Source: an uncultured Muribaculaceae bacterium (GTDB taxonomy: Bacteria > Bacteroidota > Bacteroidia > Bacteroidales > Muribaculaceae). Taken from it: a stretch of 26,991 bases of DNA. The translations under genes and the position numbers were made by a program. Location of the stretch: NCBI GenBank assembly GCA_958439725.1, contig CAUBWJ010000029.1:1-26991 (forward strand). Reading direction: 5' to 3'. Under the pieces are notes generated by a model. That model saw only the letters and a list, made by a program, of their open reading frames with translations, did not search any database and was not told where the DNA came from. Positions 6,897-13,413 of this stretch are shown in pieces (within the stretch, counting starts at the first letter, position 1; the number at the start of each line of letters is the position of its first letter).

Positions 6897-6911
6897 ATGA
6901 TTTTGTGAGCC

Positions 6912-7922
6912 ATGAGACATTATTACACGTTCCCCGAACCGTTTGAGCTTGAACTCGGCGGCAAAATCGAGAATCTGACCATAGCCTACGACACCTACGG
7001 CATTCTGGCCGAGGGAGGCGGCAACGCGGTGTGGGTGTGCCATGCCCTGACTGCCAACAGCGATGTGGCCGACTGGTGGCCACACACGGTGGAGAAGGGA
7101 GCGTTTCTCGACCCGGAGAAGTGTTTCACGGTGTGTGCCAACATAATCGGCTCATGCTACGGCACCACGGGGCCGCTCAGCGTGAATCCGGCCACAGGCA
7201 AGCCTTATTACGGTGATTTTCCCCGGCTGACCATACGTGACATGGCCCGCGCGCACTCACTGCTTGCCGACCATCTGGGGCTGCGGCGCATACATGCGCT
7301 CGTGGGGAGTTCGGTGGGCGGATTTCAGGCGGTGGAGTGGATTGCCGCCGAGCCCCGGCGGTTCGGACGCCTGGTGCTGATAGCAACCGACGTGAAAGCG
7401 TCGCCCTGGAGCATAGCCATAGACGAGACGCAGCGCATGGCAATCCGCGCCGACGCCACCTGGGGTGAACCCCGCCCCGAAGCCGGGGCTGCCGGTCTGG
7501 CCGCCGCGCGCGCCATAGGCCTGCTGAGCTACCGCGGAGGGGAGGGCTACAACCTCACCCAGCAGGATCCCGAGAGCGACACGCTGCCTGACGACCACCG
7601 CGCATGCACCTACCAGCGCCATCAGGGCGACAAGCTTGTGAAGCGTTTCAACGCCTATTCCTATATGACGATACTCGACGCTTTCGACACCCACGACGTG
7701 GGGCGGGGGCGCGGAGGCGTGGACGCCGCACTGAGGCGCATCTGCTGCCCCACGATGGTGGTCGGACTCACAACCGACATAATTTTCACCCCCGCCGAGC
7801 AGCGCGAGATAGCGCGGCGCATTCCCGGGGCGGTGTACCGCGAGATATCCTCGCCGCTGGGCCACGACGGATTCCTGGTGGAACACGGACAGCTCAACGC
7901 CATTCTAAATGATTTTTTGTAA
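6912..7922 (+). CDS. metX: Homoserine O-acetyltransferase (MetX family)
   Basis: A 336-residue cytoplasmic alpha/beta-hydrolase that transfers an acyl group (usually acetyl) to homoserine, the first committed step of methionine synthesis. It reads through the family landmarks: WVCHALTANSDVADWW, NIIGSCYGTTGPLS, and the nucleophile elbow VGSSVGGFQAVEW with Ser134. The rest of the triad is visible as Asp289 (TTDIIF) and His318 (GHDGF). The length is close to that of other MetX proteins. The homoserine dehydrogenase gene follows after 11 bp, which makes a short methionine-branch operon. The gene is preceded by an intrinsic terminator and a Met-rich ORF, which suggests control by attenuation. Acetyl versus succinyl specificity cannot be read with confidence. 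Confidence 0.93.
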   Translation: MRHYYTFPEPFELELGGKIENLTIAYDTYGILAEGGGNAVWVCHALTANSDVADWWPHTVEKGAFLDPEKCFTVCANIIGSCYGTTGPLSVNPATGKPYYGDFPRLTIRDMARAHSLLADHLGLRRIHALVGSSVGGFQAVEWIAAEPRRFGRLVLIATDVKASPWSIAIDETQRMAIRADATWGEPRPEAGAAGLAAARAIGLLSYRGGEGYNLTQQDPESDTLPDDHRACTYQRHQGDKLVKRFNAYSYMTILDAFDTHDVGRGRGGVDAALRRICCPTMVVGLTTDIIFTPAEQREIARRIPGAVYREISSPLGHDGFLVEHGQLNAILNDFL

Positions 7923-7933
7923 AACACAACATA

Positions 7934-9160
7934 ATGACACAAGACCCGACTAAGGACATAAAGATAGGTCTCTTCGGACTCGGCACCGTGGGGTGCGGCC
8001 TATGGACCATACTTCAGAACACAAGAAATGCCCATGCCACGCTTCACCGCATCTGTGTGCGCGACATTGACAAACCGCGCCCCGTGGACGTAGACCGCCG
8101 TCTGCTCACGGACCGTCCCGAGGATATTCTGGATGACCCGGAAACAGATCTGATAGTGGAAGTGATTGACGATGCCGAGGCAAGCTACCGGATAGTGAGC
8201 GAAGCCCTGCGCAAGGGCATCCCGGCAGTGACCGGCAACAAGGCTATGCTCGCCCGCCATCTGCCCGAACTCATAGAGCTGCAGCGCACAACGGGCGCGG
8301 CGCTGCTCTACGACGCCTCATCATGCGGTTCGATTCCGGTGATACGCAATCTCGAGGAGTATTACGACAACGACCTTCTGCTTGAGGTGAAAGGCATACT
8401 CAACGGATCGTCGAACTATATTCTGTCGCGCGTGTTCGACCACTCGGAACCCTATGCCGACGCGCTGGCCCGCGCGCAGGCTCTGGGATTCGCCGAAAGC
8501 GACCCGTCGTTTGACATTGAGGGTTACGACTCGCTGTTCAAGCTCGTGATAATCACCGTCCACGCTATGGGTGTATATGTGGCGCCGGAGCGCATTTTCA
8601 CCTACGGAATCCAGAATATCTCCGATGCTGACATACGGTTTGCCCGTGAGAAAAGGGTGAAGATAAAGCTCGTGGCGCAGGTGGCCAAGCTGTCGGACGA
8701 CGAGTTCACCATGTTTGTGATGCCTGAGCTGGTGAGCCCCTCGCGATATATCTACAGCGTTGACAATGAATATAACGGCGTGGTGATACGCGGAGAGTGC
8801 TACGACCGCCAGTTTATGTTCGGCAAGGGCGCCGGAGGTCTCCCCACGGCATCGTCGATTCTGAGCGACGTAACCGCGCGCCGCCACGGCTACCGCTACG
8901 AATATAAGAAGATGGGTTACGTGGATCTTCCGGCATATTCCACCGACCTGACTCTGCGTGTGTACATACGCTACGGAAACACGGATATCCCGGCACTGCT
9001 GGCGACGGAGCGCATCCGTGAGCGGTTCGCCTCGGAGGATTTCAATTATGTGATAGCCGATGTGAAGCTCAGCGAGCTGATAGCGAAGCGGGAGCTGCTG
9101 GCTGCCGGGGATGTGTTCCTGGCGAATATACCTCAGCTTTTCAAAGACCTCGACGAATAA
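7934..9160 (+). CDS. hom: Homoserine dehydrogenase, monofunctional
   Basis: A 408-residue enzyme that reduces aspartate semialdehyde to homoserine. The N-terminal Rossmann motif GLFGLGTVGCG (residues about 13-23) binds NAD(P). The catalytic domain shows TGNKAML, the substrate-site LNGSSNYIL and SDPSFDIEGYDSLFK with the conserved lysine. The C-terminal part (about 320-408) probably forms a small regulatory or ACT-like domain, although I see no clear ACT signature. No aspartokinase domain is fused. It is 11 bp behind metX and so supplies its substrate directly; a bifunctional aspartokinase-homoserine dehydrogenase may exist elsewhere for threonine. It ends in front of a strong hairpin. Confidence 0.93.
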   Translation: MTQDPTKDIKIGLFGLGTVGCGLWTILQNTRNAHATLHRICVRDIDKPRPVDVDRRLLTDRPEDILDDPETDLIVEVIDDAEASYRIVSEALRKGIPAVTGNKAMLARHLPELIELQRTTGAALLYDASSCGSIPVIRNLEEYYDNDLLLEVKGILNGSSNYILSRVFDHSEPYADALARAQALGFAESDPSFDIEGYDSLFKLVIITVHAMGVYVAPERIFTYGIQNISDADIRFAREKRVKIKLVAQVAKLSDDEFTMFVMPELVSPSRYIYSVDNEYNGVVIRGECYDRQFMFGKGAGGLPTASSILSDVTARRHGYRYEYKKMGYVDLPAYSTDLTLRVYIRYGNTDIPALLATERIRERFASEDFNYVIADVKLSELIAKRELLAAGDVFLANIPQLFKDLDE

Positions 9161-9164
9161 ATGC

Positions 9165-9226
9165 GGGTGCTGTGATAACGGTCCATCTGGGGCGTTATCA
9201 CAGCACCCTGGCCATCCGGCTGGATG
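9165..9226. terminator. Bidirectional terminator between convergent genes
   Basis: A perfect 16-bp inverted repeat (9165-9180 with 9193-9208, 12-base loop) is followed by a second hairpin, CATCC-GGCT-GGATG (9213-9226). It lies between the converging hom and phosphoglycosyl transferase genes. There is no strong T-run on either side, so it ends transcription by structure or also protects transcript 3' ends. Confidence 0.7.
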
Positions 9227-9237
9227 GATTTGGAAGG

Positions 9238-9879
9238 TCAGTAGGCTTTGGGGTCGCCGCGGAGGATGGAGAGGGCGGTGCGGGCGATTATGCGCAGGTC
9301 GAGGTAGAAGGAGCGGTGGCGTATATACCAGATGTCGAGGTTGAAGCGCTGCTGCATTCGCTGCGGGGTGTCGGCCAGACCCCGGCAGCCGTTTATCTGC
9401 GCCCAGCCGGTGATGCCCGGCTTCACGGCGTGGCGCGTCATATAGCGCGAGAGCATGCGGCGGTATTGTTCCGTCTGGCTGAGCATGTGGGGCCGCGGGC
9501 CCACCACCGACATGTCGCCGCGCAACACATTGAAAAACTGGGGAAACTCGTCGAATGATGTATGGCGCAGCAGCCGCCCCACGGAAGTGACACGCGAGTC
9601 GCCCGGGGAGGCCGCCACCGTGTCGGCCTGACTGTTGACTCTCATGGTGCGGAACTTATACATGGTGAATTCGGCGCCCCGATAGCCGGTGCGTTTCTGG
9701 CAGAAAAACACCGGGCCCGGCGAGGTGAGCCTTATGGCCACCGCTATTACTATGAGCAGGGGGGAAAACAGCGTGATAGCCAGCAGTGCGAATACAAAAT
9801 CGAAAGCCCCCTTCAGCGCGAGGCTGAGGCGGCTATCGTTTTTTTCGGTGAAGTCAATGCCGGCAGTGTTACCCGACAT
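9238..9879 (-). CDS. Sugar transferase (monotopic phosphoglycosyl transferase)
   Basis: A 213-residue enzyme of the bacterial sugar transferase family, which moves a sugar-1-phosphate from a nucleotide sugar to undecaprenyl phosphate to start a surface polysaccharide or O-glycan. One N-terminal membrane helix (about residues 25-50, ending TSPGPVFF) is of the re-entrant type. The motifs KRTG, MYKFRTMR, the catalytic Asp110-Glu111 in FDEFPQFFNVLRGDMSVVGPRP, and KPGITGWAQINGCRG are all present. It is the short catalytic form without the extra helices of WcaJ. It starts 4 bp after the DUF349 gene, so the two are co-transcribed. No other glycan assembly genes are near, so the product is not identifiable. 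Confidence 0.92.
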   Translation of the reverse strand: MSGNTAGIDFTEKNDSRLSLALKGAFDFVFALLAITLFSPLLIVIAVAIRLTSPGPVFFCQKRTGYRGAEFTMYKFRTMRVNSQADTVAASPGDSRVTSVGRLLRHTSFDEFPQFFNVLRGDMSVVGPRPHMLSQTEQYRRMLSRYMTRHAVKPGITGWAQINGCRGLADTPQRMQQRFNLDIWYIRHRSFYLDLRIIARTALSILRGDPKAY

Positions 9880-9883
9880 ATAA

Positions 9884-11803
9884 TCAGATGCGTGAGTCGA
9901 TGAGCTCGATTTTCTTTTCGAGGTCGGCTATATCGTCCTTCAGGTGCTGGATTTTGCCCTGAAGCTCGCGCAGCATTGAGTTTCCGCTCTTTGATTTGGC
10001 ATTGAAGAAGCCGAGATTGTTCTCGTAGGTGGCGAGTTCGTTCTTGCGGTTTTCGTAGGCGCGGAGCAGGCGTTCGCGTTCGCGCGAGAGCTTGTTCTGG
10101 TCGGTGGTCTCGTTGATCGCGGCCTCGAATCTTGCGGCGCGGCCGCGGTTGTCGTGGACATCGAGCTTTGCGTAGAGCTGACGCACGATTTCGCGATAGG
10201 CGTCGTGCAGCTTGTCTTTCTCGCGGAAAGGAACATGACCGGTCGACTGCCAGAGCTGACGCTGCTCCTGAAGTATGTTAAGGGCTTCGTCGCGGGGAGT
10301 GGTGTCGGCGGGGTCGTTGAGCGCCGTCAGACGGGCTATGATTTCGCGTTTGACATGGAGATTGGCCTGCTCGGTGCGGCGTGTGTCGGAAGTGGAGCGT
10401 TTCTTGAGGTCGAAGAAAGCGTCGCAGGCGGCGAGGAAGCGCTGCCACAGGGCGTCGCTGTGTTTCTTGGGCACTGCGCCTATGGTTTTCCATTCCTTCT
10501 GCAGCTCTATGAGACGGTCGGAGGTCGCTTTCCAGTCGGTGGAATCCTTGAGCGATTCGGCCTCTTCGCAAAGAGCGGTCTTGTGACGGAGGTTTTTTGC
10601 AAGCTCTTCCTTCATATAATTGAAGAATACGGCTTTAGCATCAAAGAAAGCGTCGCATGCGGCACGGAACCGGGTGAAGAGGGCGTTGTTGGTCTTACGG
10701 GAAGCGAATCCGAGTTTCTTCCATTCTTCCTGAGCCTTGATTATGCGGGCCGACGCCTGATTCCACGCAGAATAGGTCTTGAGTTCGGCCGTATTGATTG
10801 ACTCTATGTCCTCGCACAGGGCAGTCTTGGCGTTTTCGTTGTCGAGCTCGCGTTTCTTTCTTTCCTCGAAGAAAGCCTGATGGCGTTTGTTGACCTCAGA
10901 GGATGCTTCGCGGAAACGGTTCCACATCTCGTCGCGCACGTCCTTTGCCACGGGGCCTGTCTCGCGCCATTTCTCGTGGAGGGCCTTGAGTTTCTGGAAT
11001 GCGAGAATCACGTCCTCTTCGGCTGCGAGCGCCTCGGCGTCTGCGATAATCTGCTGTTTGTCGGCAAGGTTTTTCTTGAAATCGTAGTCGCGGAGTTCCT
11101 TGTTGACCTTCCACTGGTCATAGAACTTCTCGACGGCTGCCTGCTGGCGTTTCCATATATCGGTGGTGGAGGTTTCAGGCACCTCTCCTATTGTCTTGAA
11201 TTCGGCCACCAGTTCCTTAACGCGAGAGTAGAGACGGCCCACGTTGTCGGTGTCGGCAGCAATTTCTTCAATTTCGGTGATGATGGCTTCCTTGCGCTCG
11301 AGGTTGCGGAGCATTTCGGCTTCGAGTAGGGAGCGGTAGGCCGCTTTTTTCTCGCGCACGGTGTTGAGCGTGGTCTTGAACTCCTCCTCGTCGGGGTCGA
11401 CGGGTGGCACAAACTGTGTGGCATCGCCCCCTTCCTCAATAAAGCTTGTACGGAGAGTGTGGAGCCAGTCGTTGTGCATGGAATAGAACTGCTGTTTGAG
11501 GCGGTTGACCTCGTCGGAGTTTATTTCCGAGTCGGGCATGCCTGCAATTTCCTTGATGCGGGCCAGTACCTCGGCTTTGGTAAGCTGCTGGGCCTGTGCG
11601 GAGACTGTGGAATTGTCGGATGCAGATTCGGGCATGTCGCCGTCGGAGGGAGTAGAGGCAACTTCCGTGACAGGTTCTGCGGAAACTTCGATATCCGTAG
11701 TTTCAACTTCAGCGGCAGTGGGTTCCGTCGATGTGGTTGTTTGATTCAAGGCGTTTTCGCCGGCGTCCATGATGGGCTCTGCCGACTTGTTGGACAATTC
11801 CAT
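9884..11803 (-). CDS. DUF349 repeat protein, coiled-coil
   Basis: A 639-residue soluble protein. After an acidic, Thr/Ser/Glu-rich, probably disordered N-terminus (about 1-75) it carries five DUF349 repeats spaced about 78-80 residues apart, each with a W/F-K-x-x-G-x-V core (near residues 201, 279, 361, 438 and 518) and a following W-x-R-F...FF helix. The C-terminal 60 residues form a charged coiled coil. The family is widespread in Bacteroidota with no settled function that I know of. An upstream in-frame extension exists, but I choose ATG 11803: the preceding residues do not look like protein from this family, and a -7 box at 11867-11874 lies within the extension. It is probably the first gene of an operon with the sugar transferase. 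Confidence 0.88.
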   Translation of the reverse strand: MELSNKSAEPIMDAGENALNQTTTSTEPTAAEVETTDIEVSAEPVTEVASTPSDGDMPESASDNSTVSAQAQQLTKAEVLARIKEIAGMPDSEINSDEVNRLKQQFYSMHNDWLHTLRTSFIEEGGDATQFVPPVDPDEEEFKTTLNTVREKKAAYRSLLEAEMLRNLERKEAIITEIEEIAADTDNVGRLYSRVKELVAEFKTIGEVPETSTTDIWKRQQAAVEKFYDQWKVNKELRDYDFKKNLADKQQIIADAEALAAEEDVILAFQKLKALHEKWRETGPVAKDVRDEMWNRFREASSEVNKRHQAFFEERKKRELDNENAKTALCEDIESINTAELKTYSAWNQASARIIKAQEEWKKLGFASRKTNNALFTRFRAACDAFFDAKAVFFNYMKEELAKNLRHKTALCEEAESLKDSTDWKATSDRLIELQKEWKTIGAVPKKHSDALWQRFLAACDAFFDLKKRSTSDTRRTEQANLHVKREIIARLTALNDPADTTPRDEALNILQEQRQLWQSTGHVPFREKDKLHDAYREIVRQLYAKLDVHDNRGRAARFEAAINETTDQNKLSRERERLLRAYENRKNELATYENNLGFFNAKSKSGNSMLRELQGKIQHLKDDIADLEKKIELIDSRI

Positions 11804-11866
11804 AGGTACAAAAATAAATCTGTTGTTTTCAAGGGTCGCTCCGCGCCGGGCGTGGAGAGAGTAATT

Positions 11867-11874
11867 CAAAGTTA
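11867..11874 (-). promoter_or_regulatory. Candidate -7 box for the DUF349 operon
   Basis: The minus strand reads TAACTTTG, matching TAnnTTTG, about 63 nt upstream of the chosen ATG at 11803. A second match, TATTTTTG (11809-11816), lies only 5 nt from the ATG and would make a leaderless transcript. Neither has a clear TTG at -33. Confidence 0.45.
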
Positions 11875-11934
11875 AAGATGTGGCCTGACGCTTACATTCA
11901 CGCGTGTGGATGCTGACGAAAGACAAATCGGGTC

Positions 11935-12081
11935 AAAAATAGGCATAATTTTTCAGAAAACAACTAAAATTTGACAGAAAACGGTTCACCGAAGAAAGAA
12001 AGTGTATGAAAATGTGAGTGGGGGCTCAATCATTACGGGCATGAGAATTGTTGAAACAATAGCAATTTAACATTCAGAATT
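11935..12081 (+). other. Upstream region of the 85-aa gene
   Basis: AT-rich stretch. It holds a near-match to a -7 box (TA-AAA-TTTG, one base too long, 11965-11973) and a short inverted repeat ATTGTT-GA-AACAAT (12047-12060) 21 nt before the start codon, which could be an operator or a leader hairpin. I see no gene. Confidence 0.35.
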
Positions 12082-12339
12082 ATGACACAGAACAGAATTC
12101 ATCCTATCAATGAGGTTATGATCGAGATTTATGAAGAAGGCAAGAAGGTCGACACCTACGAAGGCTCGGGCTTCCATACGGTAGAGGAGGCGGTGCGCAA
12201 CGCTTATGAAGGCAGCGACCGCACTAACAATCCTATCGAGGATTACGTGTTCCGCGTGAGCGATCTGGCCACCGGAACCTCGGCCCGTTACCGGGTGAAT
12301 GCCGGCGGAAATCTCAAGATTCTTCCCGAGGAGAAGTGA
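12082..12339 (+). CDS. Small conserved-looking protein of unknown function (85 aa)
   Basis: An 85-residue soluble acidic protein with no signal peptide, membrane segment or cysteine. The alternating pattern (VMIEIYEEGKKVDTYEG, EDYVFRVSDL, TSARYRVNAGG) suggests a small antiparallel beta-sheet with one helix (TVEEAVRNAYEG). Codon use matches its neighbours, the start context is A-rich (AACATTCAGAATT before ATG), and a strong terminator follows, so I think it is a real single-gene unit. I do not recognise the family. It is divergent from the DUF349 operon and upstream of, but terminated before, the two-component genes. Confidence 0.7.
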   Translation: MTQNRIHPINEVMIEIYEEGKKVDTYEGSGFHTVEEAVRNAYEGSDRTNNPIEDYVFRVSDLATGTSARYRVNAGGNLKILPEEK

Positions 12340-12356
12340 CGGGGTGGCAATAATTG

Positions 12357-12400
12357 ACATCCTGTGGCGCCGGCGGCGCCATGGGATGTTTATTTGTGTC
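12357..12400 (+). terminator. Intrinsic terminator of the 85-aa gene
   Basis: Positions 12357-12371 pair with 12375-12389 (15 pairs, two of them G-U; core GGCGCC-GGC-GGCGCC), followed by TTTATTTGTGTCTT. It lies 18 nt after the stop codon. Confidence 0.8.
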
Positions 12401-12445
12401 TTATGAATCTTATAATGTGGGAGTGCGTAGGTTTAAAAGAAAAAG

Positions 12446-12476
12446 CGGTTGTCTCGCGACAACCGATTATTCTTTA
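12446..12476. terminator. Second terminator-like hairpin
   Basis: CGGTTGTC (12446-12453) pairs perfectly with GACAACCG (12458-12465) around TCGC. It is preceded by AAAAGAAAAAG and followed by ATTATTCTTT, so it could work in both directions. It may be a back-up terminator or end a short transcript starting after 12390. Confidence 0.6.
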
Positions 12477-12493
12477 ACCTTAAATCTAATACC

Positions 12494-12589
12494 ATGAAAA
12501 AACACAGTGCAAATAGTAATTATATCTTTCAAACATGGGTTGCTGTAAAAAGGTTCGGAGGATGTTACGGTTTAACGTATTTTAACTAA
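12494..12589 (+). CDS. Candidate 31-aa ORF upstream of the response regulator
   Basis: ATG at 12494, in an A-rich initiation context and followed by AAAAAA, opens 31 codons ending in TAA at 12587-12589. The peptide begins MKKHSANSNYIFQTW and ends in an aromatic- and glycine-rich stretch. It is flanked by a hairpin on the 5' side and a -7 box on the 3' side. It could be a short regulatory or standalone small protein, or chance. No family recognised. Confidence 0.35.
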   Translation: MKKHSANSNYIFQTWVAVKRFGGCYGLTYFN

Positions 12590-12608
12590 TATTGTCGCTT
12601 TGCTGTTG

Positions 12609-12616
12609 TAACTTTG
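12609..12616 (+). promoter_or_regulatory. Candidate -7 box for the two-component operon
   Basis: TAACTTTG matches TAnnTTTG and lies about 87 nt upstream of the response regulator ATG. The nearest TTG upstream (12592-12594) is 14 nt away, short of the usual spacing. Confidence 0.45.
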
Positions 12617-12702
12617 AACGTCTATAAAATCAGACAACGTTTTATGCACCTATGCGATACCATGGCATTTTTTTAGATAATAAAATGTAAATCAGTGTTA
12701 CT

Positions 12703-13413
12703 ATGAGAATAAAGATATTAGTGATTGATGACGAGGAAGCCCTGTGCGAGATTCTGAAATTCAATCTTGAAAAAGAAGGCTACGAGGTTGACTGCGCCTA
12801 CAGTGCGGAGGAAGCCTTGGAGATGGATCTGTCGGGTTACTCACTTTTTATTGTGGATATAATGATGGAGCGTCTGAGTGGATTTGACTTTGCCAAACGA
12901 ATCAGAAACCAGGTTTCCACAGAGAACACCCCCATAATATTCTGCTCGGCACTCAACGGCGAGGACGATACCGTGATGGGCCTCAACATCGGTGCGGACG
13001 ATTATATCACCAAGCCGTTTGTGATAAGCGAGGTGCTTGCCCGCGTAAGGGCGGTGTTGCGCCGCAGCCAGGCAACTAAGCAGTGGGAATACAACGTGTC
13101 GAAGAGCATCTATGAGCCCGACATCACTTTCAAGACACTCAGGATAGACCGTAACGAAAAGCTGTGCTATCTCGACGGCAAGGAGATAAACCTTACGCGC
13201 ACGGAATTCGACATACTGCTGTTTATCCTCACACACCGCAACCGCATTTACTCACGCGAGGAGATAATACGTAATGTCTGGGACGACGTGGTTGTTGTCA
13301 CCAGCCGGACAATCGACACAAACATAGCCCGTCTCCGTAAGAAAATCGGAGTTTACGGAAACAATATCGTGACACGACTTGGTTTCGGCTATGGCTTTAA
13401 GGAGACAGTTTAG
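12703..13413 (+). CDS. OmpR/PhoB-type response regulator
   Basis: A 236-residue two-domain regulator. The receiver domain (about 1-120) has the acidic pocket IDDEE, phospho-acceptor Asp52 (FIVDIMM), Ser82 and Lys104 (ITKPF). The C-terminal winged helix (about 140-235) shows LTRTEFDILLFILTHRNRIYSREEIIRNVW and RTIDTNIARLRKKIG, as in the OmpR/PhoB class. It overlaps the kinase gene by 23 bp, so the pair is translated from one message and forms a cognate two-component system. The signal and target genes are not evident. The glycoside hydrolase operon that converges on it is not an obvious target by position alone. Confidence 0.93.
   Translation: MRIKILVIDDEEALCEILKFNLEKEGYEVDCAYSAEEALEMDLSGYSLFIVDIMMERLSGFDFAKRIRNQVSTENTPIIFCSALNGEDDTVMGLNIGADDYITKPFVISEVLARVRAVLRRSQATKQWEYNVSKSIYEPDITFKTLRIDRNEKLCYLDGKEINLTRTEFDILLFILTHRNRIYSREEIIRNVWDDVVVVTSRTIDTNIARLRKKIGVYGNNIVTRLGFGYGFKETV

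Larger units (their letters stand above)
6542..6911 (+). other. Leader region of metX-hom, candidate attenuator
   Basis: This gap holds, in order, a well-formed Bacteroidota promoter (6590-6621), a 5' hairpin (AGAGG 6630-6634 with CCTCT 6656-6660), a 43-codon Met-rich ORF (6687-6818), a hairpin across its stop codon (6807-6834), and an intrinsic terminator (6853-6896). The metX start codon is at 6912. I do not see the sequence motifs of SAM-I or SAM-II riboswitches. Confidence 0.7.
12340..12702 (+). other. Intergenic region upstream of the two-component system
   Basis: Contains the terminator of the 85-aa gene (12357-12400), a second strong hairpin (12446-12465) in an A-rich/T-rich setting, a 31-codon ORF (12494-12589), a -7 box (12609-12616), and an 80-nt leader to the response regulator. 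The leader has a bulged hairpin (AAC-GTCT with AGAC-AAC-GTT, about 12618-12642) and an ATGC...GCAT followed by seven T (about 12653-12674), too weak to call a terminator. Confidence 0.55.

Noticed and set aside
6626..6911. SAM riboswitch ahead of metX
   Set aside because: I looked for the conserved core of SAM-I and the GCTAAA-type core of SAM-II and did not see them. A novel aptamer cannot be excluded by eye.
11804..11926. N-terminal extension of the DUF349 gene
   Set aside because: The extension is unlike the family, contains a promoter-like TAACTTTG box, and is followed by a sensible ATG at 11803.
12653..12674. Terminator-like ATGC...GCAT plus seven T before the response regulator
   Set aside because: Only four base pairs hold the stem, too weak to call without support.
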